From an uncultured Eubacteriales bacterium (GTDB lineage: Bacteria > Bacillota > Clostridia > Lachnospirales > Lachnospiraceae): DNA of 64,000 nt. The stretch spans positions 49,416 to 113,415 of the forward strand of contig CASDVE010000007.1 of assembly GCA_949284175.1 (NCBI GenBank), read 5' to 3'. Below are positions 45,632 through 54,418 of the stretch, in pieces (positions within the stretch are counted from its first letter, which is position 1; each line of letters starts with the position of its first letter). The position numbers and the translations under genes are program-made. Below the pieces are notes generated by a model. That model did no database searches, was not told the origin of the DNA, and saw only the letters and a program-made list of their open reading frames with translations.

Positions 45632-46258
45632 ATGATTTCTACACAGCATTATCCGTTTATATTACCTGATTTACCATATCCTTATAACGCTTTAGAGCCA
45701 TATATTGATGAAGACACCATGTATTTTCATCATGATAAGCATTTTAAAAGTTATATTGATGGGCTAAATAAAGCCTTAGAACCATATCCACAATATCATA
45801 CATGGACGTTAGAGGAATTACTCTCTCGCTTGTCAAGACTTCCAAAGGAGTTACAAACAAGCGTTCGAAATCAAGGTGGTGGTGTTTATAACCATGATTT
45901 GTATTTCGATAGTTTAACCCCTAACAGTCAAAATACACCTGCTTTTATCATTGATATTTTTAGTTCAGAAGAAAATTGGAAAACACAAATGAAAACCAAG
46001 TCTATGAATCAGTTTGGCTCTGGATTTGGATGGCTTGTTATGGATTTAAAAGGAATGTTACAAATCATTTCTTTACCAAATCAGGATAACCCATTGTCCA
46101 TTGGTCTTTACCCTCTGCTACCATTGGACGTTTGGGAACACGCATATTATTTACAATATCAAAATCTTAGAGGGGACTATATTGATCAATGGTTTCATAT
46201 CATTAATTGGAATTTTATTACATTACGATTAAGAAAGGCAAATGAACAGGCTCTTTAA
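45632..46258 (+). CDS. Fe/Mn superoxide dismutase
   Basis: 208 aa. Dismutates superoxide. All four metal ligands can be placed: His in TMYFHHDKHFKSYIDGLN, His in GGGVYNHDLYFDS, and Asp plus His in LPLDVWEHAYYLQYQN. Two positions are unusual: GGGVYNH replaces the common GGGHANH, and the chain after the N-terminus is divergent. ATG 45632 has GGAGG 7 bases upstream; ATG 45590 lacks a ribosome site. It precedes the flavodiiron gene by 30 bases, suggesting a joint oxygen-defence transcript. Confidence 0.92.
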   Translation: MISTQHYPFILPDLPYPYNALEPYIDEDTMYFHHDKHFKSYIDGLNKALEPYPQYHTWTLEELLSRLSRLPKELQTSVRNQGGGVYNHDLYFDSLTPNSQNTPAFIIDIFSSEENWKTQMKTKSMNQFGSGFGWLVMDLKGMLQIISLPNQDNPLSIGLYPLLPLDVWEHAYYLQYQNLRGDYIDQWFHIINWNFITLRLRKANEQAL

Positions 46259-46288
46259 AAAGCGGTTCATTCGAAAGGAGAACACACT

Positions 46289-47494
46289 ATGTACTGTACA
46301 CGTAAGATAACAGATGAAATTGTTTGGGTAGGAGGTTACGACAGACGTTTAGCACTTTTTGAAAATTTATTCCCAATTCCTCGTGGCGTTACTTACAATT
46401 CCTATTTAATTCTGGATGAAAAAGTTGCTTTAATGGATACGGTAGATTCTTCTATCTCTCATCAATTCATGGATAATATTACACATTCTTTAGCAGGAAG
46501 ATCCATTGATTATTTAATTGTAAATCACATGGAACCTGATCACTGTGCTAATATCGAAGAATTACTCATCCGCTATCCAGATATGAAAATCATTGGAAAT
46601 GCCAAAACAATTGATTTAATCAAACAATTTTATGACATGGATATTGAAAAAAATATCATAATCGTAAAAGAACACGATGTATTAGAATTAGGAAATCATA
46701 CTCTTACATTCTATATGACTCCAATGGTTCATTGGCCTGAAGTTATGATGACATTTGAAGAAAAACATGGAATTTTATTTTCTGCTGATGCCTTTGGTAG
46801 CTTTGGTGCATTAAACGGAAATTTATTTAACGATGAATTAGATTTTGATAACGCATGGTTATCCGATTATAGACGTTATTACAGCAATATCGTTGGTAAA
46901 TATGGTACACAAGTACAAAATTCCCTTAAAAAGTTATCTTCTTTAGACATTAAAATGATCTGTCCTTTACATGGTCCAATTTGGCGTTCAAACTTAGAAT
47001 TTTTACTTGAAAAATACGATAAATGGAGCAGTTACACACCAGAAGAACAGACAGTTGCTCTCTTCTACGCTTCCATGTACGGGAATACAGAAAGTGCAAT
47101 CAATATTTTGGCAAATGAATTGGTGGAAGCCGGTGTTCGTAACATCGTAGTGTATGATGTATCCAATACACACGTATCCACATTAGTGGAAGAAGTATTC
47201 CGTTGTAGCCATATTGTCATTGCTGCACCTACTTATAATGGATCTATTTACCCAGCAATGTTTAATTTCTTACATGATATGCAGGCATTAAATCTCCAAA
47301 ATCGTACCGTTGGACTTTTAGATAACGGTTCATGGGCTCCAACTGCAAATCGTCAAGTCGTAAGTATGATTGAATCCATGAAAGATATGGAAATTTTACA
47401 ACCAATTGTAAGTATCCGTTCTGCTTTAAAAGAAAATACACATGCACAGTTATTAGAATTAAAAGATGCAATTGTTGCTTCTTTAAAAAAATAA
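46289..47494 (+). CDS. Flavodiiron protein (FprA-type O2/NO reductase)
   Basis: 401 aa. The N-terminal metallo-beta-lactamase domain carries the diiron motif HMEPDH (H-x-E-x-D, about 79-84), MVHWPEVM, FSADAFGSFG and CPLHGPIW. The C-terminal flavodoxin domain binds FMN (ALFYASMYGNTESAI, then APTYNGSIYPAM, then GSWAPTA). It reduces O2 to water or NO to N2O in anaerobes using rubredoxin or a similar donor, none of which is encoded next to it. It has the AAAGGAG ribosome site. Confidence 0.95.
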   Translation: MYCTRKITDEIVWVGGYDRRLALFENLFPIPRGVTYNSYLILDEKVALMDTVDSSISHQFMDNITHSLAGRSIDYLIVNHMEPDHCANIEELLIRYPDMKIIGNAKTIDLIKQFYDMDIEKNIIIVKEHDVLELGNHTLTFYMTPMVHWPEVMMTFEEKHGILFSADAFGSFGALNGNLFNDELDFDNAWLSDYRRYYSNIVGKYGTQVQNSLKKLSSLDIKMICPLHGPIWRSNLEFLLEKYDKWSSYTPEEQTVALFYASMYGNTESAINILANELVEAGVRNIVVYDVSNTHVSTLVEEVFRCSHIVIAAPTYNGSIYPAMFNFLHDMQALNLQNRTVGLLDNGSWAPTANRQVVSMIESMKDMEILQPIVSIRSALKENTHAQLLELKDAIVASLKK

Positions 47495-47595
47495 CGTAAA
47501 CGATGAGAAGCACGCTTTGCGAACTTCTCACGTTCGCAGACAGTCGCCATATGTGAGCATAAATGCTCTCGCATGGCTCGTTGTCTTTGCGTAAA
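47495..47595 (+). repeat. Structured AACGA/TCGTT intergenic repeat after the flavodiiron gene
   Basis: Outer AACGA (47499-47503) and TCGTT (47578-47582) bracket a GAGAAG/CTTCTC hairpin with an alternative TGCGAAC/GTTCGCA pairing, and a second CCAT-GAGCAT/ATGCTC-ATGG hairpin. A GCGTAAA tail follows. It resembles the element at 10153-10206, and its ACGATGAGAA start recurs at 36478, 58263 and 59591. Confidence 0.5.
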
Positions 47596-47597
47596 CC

Positions 47598-47640
47598 AAA
47601 AAGAGGAAGAACTGTCTTTACAATTCTTCCTCTTTTTCTT
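47598..47640. terminator. Bidirectional terminator
   Basis: AAAAAGAGGAAGAA (47598-47611) pairs with TTCTTCCTCTTTTT (47624-47637). A-run and T-run arms suit both the rightward flavodiiron gene and the leftward 47657 gene. Confidence 0.85.
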
Positions 47641-47656
47641 TTTGTGAGATCATAAA

Positions 47657-48100
47657 TCAAAAGTGCATTTCATAAGCATACCAGTTATCACAAATCTTTT
47701 CCGTATAGTACCAATTATCTCCTTCACTTTCCGTATACTTCCATCCATGTTCTGCTTCTTCAAAATTCATAGATTCTCCTTGAAACCCCAGTGGTACATC
47801 ATCCGGTGAATAATAAAATCCACTATATGAAGTGGAGGAAGCAAAACCAGAACTTCTGCATAAAAAATCCACCATCGTATCATTCCAGCAATAAATCTGC
47901 TTTACTCCATGCAAATGATAACCATCCACATTTTTTTCCTTTATAATCTCTGTTGCTATCCCTGTCAATGTATCCTTATTTTTTTGTACTATGGATGTGG
48001 TTTTTTCAATGGAACTCGTCCGTAAAAAGAAATACCCCAAGATACATATGATAATGATACCAATAACTACGAATAAACCATGTGTTCTGTTTCTTAGCAT
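47657..48100 (-). CDS. Hypothetical membrane-anchored protein
   Basis: 147 aa, no family recognised. A single membrane segment at about 9-25 (FVVIGIIIICILGYFFL) is followed by a short Ser/Thr/Lys-rich stalk and an extracytoplasmic domain of about 110 residues rich in Tyr, Trp and Asp with three cysteines. DVPLGFQGESMNF and two NWY motifs (DNWYYTEKICDNWYAYEM) stand out. It is the only minus-strand gene inside the core block and has its own promoter and the shared terminator. Confidence 0.7.
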   Translation of the reverse strand: MLRNRTHGLFVVIGIIIICILGYFFLRTSSIEKTTSIVQKNKDTLTGIATEIIKEKNVDGYHLHGVKQIYCWNDTMVDFLCRSSGFASSTSYSGFYYSPDDVPLGFQGESMNFEEAEHGWKYTESEGDNWYYTEKICDNWYAYEMHF

Positions 48101-48133
48101 TGCATTCCCCCACTTTCACTATTATTTTATATT

Positions 48134-48162
48134 AGTGTATCATTGAAAGTATTCGTTGTCAA
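48134..48162 (-). promoter_or_regulatory. Promoter of the 47657 gene
   Basis: On the minus strand TTGACA (48157-48162) and TACACT (48134-48139) are 17 bp apart. The rest of 48163-48340 shows no other clear signal. Confidence 0.6.
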
Positions 48163-48340
48163 AAAAATGATTTTTAATAGTACATGGAACAAATCCCATA
48201 AATTCTGTGTTAAAATAGTATTAAATACCCATATAGAAAAAAAGTTACTCTGTTCAAACCTCTTCAATTCCTATAAAATACATATGATACCTTATGAATA
48301 GGAGTCATGAATCAGATAGAAAAATTATGGAGGTTAATTC

Positions 48341-49069
48341 ATGAAATTACAGCAACTTTTAAGTTATACAAGAAAGGCAGTGGATGACTTCCAGATGATC
48401 AAATCTGGAGATGTTATCGCTGTTGGCATCTCTGGTGGAAAAGATAGCTTAACACTATTATACGCCCTTGCCAACTTAAGACGCTTCTATCCTCAGCCTT
48501 TTACGATTAAAGCAATCACTGTCCATTTAGGATTAGAAGAAATGGAATTTTCTGAAGTAGCAAAACTCTGTGAAGAACTGGATGTGGAATACCATCTTGT
48601 GGAAACAGAAATTTTTGATATTGTATTTAACCAACGACAGGAAACAAATCCTTGTTCCCTCTGTGCCAAAATGAGAAAAGGTGCTTTAAATGATGCTATA
48701 AAAGAACTGGGTTGTAATAAGATTGCCTATGCCCATCATAAAGACGATCTTATTGAAACAATGTTGATGTCCTTATTGTTTGAAGGTCGGTTTCATACCT
48801 TTTCCCCTGTTACCTACCTTGATCGTTCTGGGCTCACTTTAATTCGTCCACTCCTTTATGTGGATGAATGCAATATTGTTGGATTTAGAAATAAAATGAA
48901 TTTACCAGTTGTGAAAAGTGCTTGTCCAATGGATGGGCATTCCAAACGTGAATATGCAAAAAATCTTGTGAAACAATTAAATAAAGAACATAAAGGGGCA
49001 AGAGATCGCATGTTTCGTGCTATCATGGACGGAAATATGGAAGGCTGGCCACTTCGTCATGTTCATTAA
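48341..49069 (+). CDS. TtcA/TilS-type PP-loop ATPase, probable tRNA thiolation enzyme
   Basis: 242 aa. The ATP-binding PP-loop is GISGGKDSLTLLYAL (about 29-43). Cysteines in NPCSLCAKMRKG (CxxC) and KSACPMD fit the Fe-S-dependent TtcA group, which thiolates C32 of tRNA. AYAHHKDDLIETMLMSL is the second ATP contact. The short length is typical of Firmicute members, and the exact tRNA target is inference. Confidence 0.88.
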   Translation: MKLQQLLSYTRKAVDDFQMIKSGDVIAVGISGGKDSLTLLYALANLRRFYPQPFTIKAITVHLGLEEMEFSEVAKLCEELDVEYHLVETEIFDIVFNQRQETNPCSLCAKMRKGALNDAIKELGCNKIAYAHHKDDLIETMLMSLLFEGRFHTFSPVTYLDRSGLTLIRPLLYVDECNIVGFRNKMNLPVVKSACPMDGHSKREYAKNLVKQLNKEHKGARDRMFRAIMDGNMEGWPLRHVH

Positions 49070-49084
49070 ATAGGAAGTGAAAAA

Positions 49085-50149
49085 ATGGAACAAAATTATC
49101 ATAAACAAATTACAATTGATAACCAAACAAAATTACGAGAGTTATTGCTTGAATTACCGAAGTTCTGCTCTCTCTTCTTTCGTGGAATTGAACCAACAAC
49201 TTCTTCACGTACCCGTATTTCTTACGCCTATGATCTAAGACTTTTTTTTGAATACCTAATAGAATCCAATCCTTCATTAAAGGAAAATACAATTCGAGAT
49301 CTTTCACTAGAACTATTGGATGAAATTACACCAATGGATATTGAGGAATATTTGGAGTATTTAAAATACTATGTAAAAGATGGAAAAGAATATATCAACA
49401 ACGAACGGGGAATCGCAAGAAAGTTAGCTTCACTAAGAAGTTTTTATCGTTATTTTTACAAAAAACAATTGATTAAAAACAATCCTCCAAGCCTTGTAGA
49501 TGCTCCAAAGATTCACGAAAAAGCGATTATTCGGTTGGAACAAGATGAAATTGTCAAGTTGTTAAACGAAGTAGAATCTGGAGATAAATTGACAAAATCT
49601 CAAAAGAAATATCATGAAAAAACAAAAGTACGGGATTTGGCCATGTTAACCCTTTTATTAGGAACAGGACTTCGTGTTTCCGAATGCGTTGGATTAAACT
49701 TAAATGATGTAGATTTAGATAACGATGGTGTCCGTATTATAAGAAAAGGTGGAGAAGAATCCATCATTTACTTTAGTGATGAAGTACATGATTCTTTATT
49801 GCCGTACTTAGAACAGAGAAAACGCATCATTCCTCAAGAAGGTCATGAAGACGCTCTCTTTTTATCTATGCAACAGCGTAGAATCAGCGTTCGTTCTGTT
49901 GAAAACCTCGTTAAAAAATATGCTGGTACTATCACCAGCCTAAAAAAGATTACCCCACATAAATTGCGAAGTACTTATGGAACAAGACTTTATCAAGAAA
50001 CATCCGATATTTATCTCGTAGCAGATGTATTAGGACATAAAGATGTCAATACTACAAGAAAACACTATGCTGCACAGGATGACTTAAATCGCAGACGAGC
50101 TGGAAATGCCGTTCCTCTTAGGAAAGTGGATGATCCAGAGGAACTATAA
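49085..50149 (+). CDS. XerC/D-type tyrosine recombinase
   Basis: 354 aa. A SAM-like core-binding domain (about 25-150) precedes the catalytic domain with arginine in LGTGLRVSECVGL, HxxR in TPHKLRSTYGTRLY, LGHKDVNTTRKHYAA with the second His and the nucleophilic Tyr. All catalytic residues seem present, unlike the protein at 7601. It is longer than classical XerC/D (about 300). A clear paralogue starts at 63542. Whether it acts at dif or elsewhere cannot be told. Confidence 0.88.
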   Translation: MEQNYHKQITIDNQTKLRELLLELPKFCSLFFRGIEPTTSSRTRISYAYDLRLFFEYLIESNPSLKENTIRDLSLELLDEITPMDIEEYLEYLKYYVKDGKEYINNERGIARKLASLRSFYRYFYKKQLIKNNPPSLVDAPKIHEKAIIRLEQDEIVKLLNEVESGDKLTKSQKKYHEKTKVRDLAMLTLLLGTGLRVSECVGLNLNDVDLDNDGVRIIRKGGEESIIYFSDEVHDSLLPYLEQRKRIIPQEGHEDALFLSMQQRRISVRSVENLVKKYAGTITSLKKITPHKLRSTYGTRLYQETSDIYLVADVLGHKDVNTTRKHYAAQDDLNRRRAGNAVPLRKVDDPEEL

Positions 50150-50245
50150 ACCCTTTCGCTCAAATGAAAAGAAAATACTTTTCCAACCTATCTGTGTGTA
50201 AATATATTTCATTTTTATTTTAAATTATATGATAATAATCATCCA

Positions 50246-50280
50246 TTGGGCTGTTCACTTTAGTGGACAGCCCAATTTTT
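50246..50280 (+). terminator. Terminator after the recombinase
   Basis: TTGGGCTGT (50246-50254) pairs with ACAGCCCAA (50267-50275), with a further CACT/AGTG pair inside, followed by TTTTT. Confidence 0.85.
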
Positions 50281-50307
50281 GAATATCAAATTTTTTCTAT
50301 TTAACAC

Positions 50308-50340
50308 TTTAGTTAACATAAAATTATTATGTAAACTAAA
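50308..50340. promoter_or_regulatory. Long inverted repeat related to that at 59396
   Basis: Two 14-base arms (50308-50321 and 50327-50340; one mismatch) surround AATTA. The core GTTTACATAA/TTATGTAAAC is shared with the repeat at 59396-59422, which has the same 5-base gap. Here it lies between two convergent genes and has no obvious promoter to control. Confidence 0.5.
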
Positions 50341-50390
50341 AAGAGGATTGAAATGTATTCAACTTGACTGTTATTTCATTTTGTAAAGTA

Positions 50391-50965
50391 TTATGTATAA
50401 TAGAAAACTTCATTTTTTTGAAAGGTAACATCATAATCCTTGCAAAACTCCATAAAATCTTTGTAATCGCTCTCAGTAAACTTCTTTATCCATTGATATA
50501 ATCTAACATAGGAATAAAATAAATGATAACTCCCTCTGAGGCATGGTGCAGTCCCCAGTCAAGGGTGTCTATATAACTCTTAAATTTACATTCTGTAATT
50601 TGCTGATCACGCTGTTCATGGTGAAATGCTTTCTCTAAAACCTTCTCATCTCTTGTCAAAAGATAAAGCCATTTTAATTGTGGCATCTGATTGGAGCACT
50701 GATTCAGATAATCGATAACATTTTTAAAAAGTTCATAAGATAGTACATGGTGTTTATAATACCAATAGGGTTCAGATGTAAGGATATCTTGGCAATAATT
50801 CTCGCAAAACTGATACCAAATAGCAAAACGGGTTTTTTCATCAACATTCTTATTAAATTCCTGTAAATATTGTTTCAGAGAATAATTTGCTTTTTTCTTT
50901 AAACCAATATTCCATAAATCATAATAGTGTGTATTTAAATCTGCCACAAAATCATCATATGTCAT
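50391..50965 (-). pseudogene. Hypothetical gene with an apparent frameshift near its 3' end
   Basis: The first frame encodes 159 aa from 50965 and stops at 50486 after LDYING. Just before the stop another frame continues as WIKKFTESDYKDFMEF, then a tail ending EVFYYT, and stops at 50391. Adding one T (CAATGG to CAATTGG) would join them into a protein of about 190 aa. The product is soluble, rich in Tyr, Trp, Lys and Glu, with no family recognised. Its neighbour at 51028 is an immunity-type protein, so an immunity role is possible but unproven. Confidence 0.5.
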
Positions 50966-51027
50966 TGCTAAAATCCTCCTTCTGCTTCAGCTAAGTCGCT
51001 TTGTCCAATTTCCTGATAAATAGAAAG

Positions 51028-51237
51028 TTATAGTTTTATTGGCTTATAATGCAATACCTTATCTGCTATTTCCTCCGAAGTCATTTCAGACCAAAATATA
51101 TAATTTGAAATTTCTGGGTCAAGCACTCCTTGTTCTAATTTTTCAATCAGTTTGTCAATATATTCCTCGTTTTTATCCTCACAACTTGTTATTCTGTCTA
51201 TCAAATCAATAATTTCTTCTTTAGATAGTAATATCAT
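51028..51237 (-). CDS. Colicin/pyocin-type bacteriocin immunity protein
   Basis: 69 aa. The chain follows the colicin E/pyocin immunity pattern: an acidic helical start (SKEEIIDLIDRIT), then EEYIDKLIEKLEQGVLDPE, then the conserved-position aromatic stretch SNYIFWSE, then MTSEEIADKVLHYKP. Small proteins of this type occur in Firmicutes. They bind and block nuclease toxins in the cytoplasm. No matching toxin gene is visible. AAAGGAAAGG lies upstream of the ATG at 51235-51237. Confidence 0.65.
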   Translation of the reverse strand: MILLSKEEIIDLIDRITSCEDKNEEYIDKLIEKLEQGVLDPEISNYIFWSEMTSEEIADKVLHYKPIKL

Positions 51238-51364
51238 ATCTATTCATTCCTTTCCTTTACACTTCCGACTTCTGATAAGATGTCCTAAATCATATCCTTT
51301 GCCAATTCCAACTTATCACTCAGTTCTATGCTCCTATTCTAACATATGGTTATGATCTGTTCCA

Positions 51365-51517
51365 TCAGTTTTTTATCCAGTCACTACTGTAAGCTGCATG
51401 GAACCCTTTATCAAAAAAGATGCCCTTAGAGTCATGGTACTTCAATAGATATTCGCTGTAACAGCGTTGTTCTATAATGACATATGTGGAAAAACTTGAT
51501 TTAATCCGTTTTCTCAT
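51365..51517 (-). CDS. Possible small ORF or gene remnant (50 codons)
   Basis: It starts MRKRIKSSFSTYVIIE and ends SSDWIKN. Its amino-acid mix is protein-like, but no ribosome site and no family are seen. It may be the C-terminal relic of a lost gene in the immunity locus. Confidence 0.25.
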   Translation of the reverse strand: MRKRIKSSFSTYVIIEQRCYSEYLLKYHDSKGIFFDKGFHAAYSSDWIKN

Positions 51518-51844
51518 GGCATTATAAACATTTATTTATGAGGATTTATAAGAAGACTTTCGTCTATAAAATCAATAAAAAATATTAAGTGGCGAAAAAA
51601 TGACTTCGTATTTTTGGTTTTAAGACTTAAAAAAATTATATTTGATAAAATATATGTATTTTAAAAAATTACCCTGTAAAATCCAAAATACAAGTAAAAA
51701 GAGAAAAATCACAATTTATACCCTTTTATTTCCACTATCTAATACAAAAAATTGAACATCCCCCTTTTTATAAATAACTTAATGATATATTAACTTTATT
51801 AACTTCCAAACTTCCAAATAGGTGAAAAATGAGTAAAATACAGC

Positions 51845-51886
51845 ATTAAGGATTCCGAAAAATTGATATTTTTCGGAATCCTTAAT
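51845..51886. repeat. Perfect 19-bp hairpin
   Basis: Arms 51845-51863 and 51868-51886 are exact complements around a four-base loop (TGAT). There is no clear T tract on either side. Confidence 0.6.
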
Positions 51887-51959
51887 TATCAAATAGCAAT
51901 TTACCGCTATACCATTCTATCTGAGAGTCATATCTGGTTCGCACAATATAAAAATAAGC

Positions 51960-51985
51960 CATTACATAATCTAAACTATGTAATG
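51960..51985 (-). terminator. Terminator of the Rrf2 gene
   Basis: On the minus strand CATTACATA and TATGTAATG form a stem followed by GGCTTATTTTTA. Confidence 0.7.
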
Positions 51986-52011
51986 ACTCTATATAAATAT
52001 TCCTCATAGAC

Positions 52012-52407
52012 TTACAATATATCCTGTAAAGTATATTTTGAGAACTCTTCAACAAATTCTCTAAGTGCCTGCGTAGAAATGGCTTTTAACTTACATCCCG
52101 ATTCCATCAAAGGGCAATGTTCTGGCTTTCCAAAACACTCTACAATATTTAAGTTTTCTTCTGTTCTTTTTAAAATTTCTCCTAAGTTGATATTGTCTGG
52201 ACTAGCTCCTAGCTTTACACCACCTGAGCGACCTTTAATCGAAATGATATAATCTGTTTTCGCAAGATAATGAATTACTTTTTTCATATGGTGCTCTGAT
52301 GTATTCAACTCTTGAGCCAACTCTTCAACTGTGCAAAGTTTCTCTTGATGTCTTGATAAATAAATCAAAGCCCGAAAACTATAATCACTAAACTTCGATA
52401 ATTGCAT
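52012..52407 (-). CDS. Rrf2-family transcriptional regulator, NsrR-like
   Basis: 131 aa. An N-terminal winged helix (MQLSKFSDYSFRALIYLSRH, in part; then TSEHHMKKVIHYL) is followed by the wing GRSGGVKLG, then INLGEILKRTEENLNIVECFG. Three cysteines in VECFGKPEHCPLMESGCKL match the Fe-S ligands of NsrR/IscR-type sensors. It may sense NO, oxygen or cluster status. ATG 52407 has AAGGTGG 7 bases upstream; a GTG at 52413 is less likely. No suf or nitrosative gene is adjacent, so its targets are open. Confidence 0.85.
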   Translation of the reverse strand: MQLSKFSDYSFRALIYLSRHQEKLCTVEELAQELNTSEHHMKKVIHYLAKTDYIISIKGRSGGVKLGASPDNINLGEILKRTEENLNIVECFGKPEHCPLMESGCKLKAISTQALREFVEEFSKYTLQDIL

Positions 52408-52441
52408 TATCACACCACCTTAATTGTATTTTATATTAAAA

Positions 52442-52470
52442 AGTATACTCTATATGAATATTAAATACAA
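52442..52470 (-). promoter_or_regulatory. Promoter of the Rrf2 gene
   Basis: TTGTAT (52465-52470) and TATACT (52442-52447) on the minus strand are 17 bp apart. Confidence 0.6.
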
Positions 52471-52550
52471 GCCCATTCCATCTAGTAACATGGATACTAA
52501 TTTGATTATATTGTGTGATATTGCATTTATCAAGAAGCCGACATCTTTCA

Positions 52551-53303
52551 TTATTTTGTCACTGCATCAATACAGGAAATGGCATTTAATGTACGTGGAA
52601 ATCCAATAAATGGAAGACATTGCGTCATAGCCAAAATCAATACTTCACGTGTATTTCCAACGCTAATATTAGCTCCTACATGAGCTTTTGCCTGTGGTTC
52701 ACAGCCTCCTAGACAACAGATCGCACAAAAGGTAATTAATTCTCTCATTTTTAGATCTAGTACCCCTCTTGTATAAAAATCACCAAAACACCAAGCAGAC
52801 AGATACTCTTGTATATGTTTCAAATCTTCGGGTGCGGATTCACGCATGGTATTGATATTCTCCACTCCAAAAATCTTTTGTTGTACAGCCAACCCTTTTT
52901 CAAAACGAGTTTCCTCTGTAACCGTTGCCTGTTTTTTATTTTCTATTACAATACCAGCTTTTTGAAATGCCTTATTTACTTCTACGAGAGCATTTTGCAC
53001 TTTTTCTAATCCAATATAAGGAGCACATTGGTACAATGTTTCTTTTATTTCTACTGGTTTCACACCGACTTCTAAAGCAGAAATGGTATAAGTTTCTATG
53101 GATGATGTAATCTGACAAGTCGTAAGAGCGGTCAAAGTAATCAGTGCCCTTTGCTGATCAGAAAGAACTCCAAAATCCAAAATTTCCCCACAGAGAAAAT
53201 TGCGAGCAATTTCTTGAAATTCTAAATCATCTTTGCACATGGCAAACGCCTGTCCATGAAACCATTTTTGATTATTTTTTTCTGCTACTTTTATTCTTTT
53301 CAT
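52551..53303 (-). CDS. Carboxymuconolactone decarboxylase family protein (two-domain)
   Basis: 250 aa with two AhpD/CMD-like repeats: one around SDQQRALITLTALTTC and one around KMRELITFCAICCLGGCEPQAKAHV. The second keeps a CxxC-like cysteine cluster and a following His. Such tandem CMD proteins are found beside aldo-keto reductases in Clostridia and act as decarboxylases or peroxidase-like thiol enzymes; the substrate is unknown. It lies 57 bases downstream of the aldo-keto reductase in the same direction. Confidence 0.85.
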   Translation of the reverse strand: MKRIKVAEKNNQKWFHGQAFAMCKDDLEFQEIARNFLCGEILDFGVLSDQQRALITLTALTTCQITSSIETYTISALEVGVKPVEIKETLYQCAPYIGLEKVQNALVEVNKAFQKAGIVIENKKQATVTEETRFEKGLAVQQKIFGVENINTMRESAPEDLKHIQEYLSAWCFGDFYTRGVLDLKMRELITFCAICCLGGCEPQAKAHVGANISVGNTREVLILAMTQCLPFIGFPRTLNAISCIDAVTK

Positions 53304-53359
53304 CTTTTATCCTCCATTCTTACTAATTGTAATCTTTTCTAATAGGTATCAACCAGTTC

Positions 53360-54388
53360 TTAATTTTTAATCGACCAAACATGATTTTCTTTTGCAGATG
53401 CAGCAGTATTTTGTGCCATTACCCCTACAAGGGAATGTGGAATATAAGGTTCTTCCAAATAATCCAGTTCTTCTTTTGTTAAAACTAATTCTACCGCTTT
53501 TACAGCCCCTTCTACATGATGTAGTTTTGTTGCTCCCACAACTGGCGAAGTAACCTTTGTTAAGAGCCATGCAAGAGAAACTTCTGTCATAGAAACACCA
53601 TGTTTTTGTGCCAATTCTTCTACTCGTTCAATGATGAGCCTATCCTGTGTAGCAGTGGCATCATATTTCAAACGAGCATAACTATCTTCTTGAAGACGTT
53701 TTGACGTTTCGCCTAAATGTTTGGAAAGCCTTCCACCTGCAAGTGCACTATAAGGTGTCATAGCAATATTGTCCTCTTGGCAGAGTTTTGCCATTTCCCT
53801 CTCTTCTTCCCTAAAAATCAAATTATAATGCCCTTGAACAGATACAAATTGTGGAAATCCCTCTTTTTCCGCCAGTGCATTTGCCTTAGCCAGTTGCCAA
53901 GCAAAACAATTGGAAATCCCAATATAACGAGCTTTTCCTGCCTTTACAACACGAGAAAGTCCTTCTAAAATATCAAAAATTGGCGTTTGATAATCCCACA
54001 TATGATAAATATAAAGATCTACATAGTCCATATCAAGATTTTTTAGACTCTTATTCAACATCCGTTCAATATGTTGCTGACCAGTAACCCCTGCATTTAT
54101 TTCCTCTTCTGTACGGGGAAGAAATTTTGTAGCAACAACTACATCTTCTCTTTTTGCAAAATCTTTTAAAGCACGCCCTAAATACTGTTCACTAGTACCA
54201 CTTTGATACCCAATTGCTGTATCAAAAAAATTAATCCCAAGTTCTAATCCATGCTTAATAATCCCACGAGAATGTTCTTCATCAATCGTCCATGTATGTT
54301 GACCATTTTTTGAATCACCAAATCCCATACATCCCATACAAATGCGGGATATTTGTAAATCCGAATTTCCTAATTTCGTATATTCCAT
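53360..54388 (-). CDS. Aldo/keto reductase (Tas/YajO-like)
   Basis: 342 aa TIM-barrel NAD(P)H oxidoreductase. The catalytic set is visible: Asp in NFFDTAIGY with its Tyr, Lys in VVATKFLP, and His in YIYHMWDYQ. GISNCFAWQLAKANAL and SLAWLLTKVTSPVVGATK form the cofactor end. It follows the MerR gene by 30 bases and precedes the CMD gene, making a likely three-gene operon for handling reactive carbonyls or similar compounds. Confidence 0.92.
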   Translation of the reverse strand: MEYTKLGNSDLQISRICMGCMGFGDSKNGQHTWTIDEEHSRGIIKHGLELGINFFDTAIGYQSGTSEQYLGRALKDFAKREDVVVATKFLPRTEEEINAGVTGQQHIERMLNKSLKNLDMDYVDLYIYHMWDYQTPIFDILEGLSRVVKAGKARYIGISNCFAWQLAKANALAEKEGFPQFVSVQGHYNLIFREEEREMAKLCQEDNIAMTPYSALAGGRLSKHLGETSKRLQEDSYARLKYDATATQDRLIIERVEELAQKHGVSMTEVSLAWLLTKVTSPVVGATKLHHVEGAVKAVELVLTKEELDYLEEPYIPHSLVGVMAQNTAASAKENHVWSIKN

Positions 54389-54418
54389 CTTTGTACTCCT
54401 TTCTTCTTTTTTTATAAT

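Larger units (their letters stand above)
51238..52011. other. Long AT-rich spacer with decayed coding traces
   Basis: Just upstream of the immunity gene, the minus strand reads ELSDKLELAKDMI, a TAG, then DILSEVGSVKERNE (51240-51326), which looks like a broken end of a protein. A 50-codon ORF lies at 51365-51517. The stretch 51540-51840 has no visible gene. Hairpins are at 51845-51886 and 51960-51985. Confidence 0.5.
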
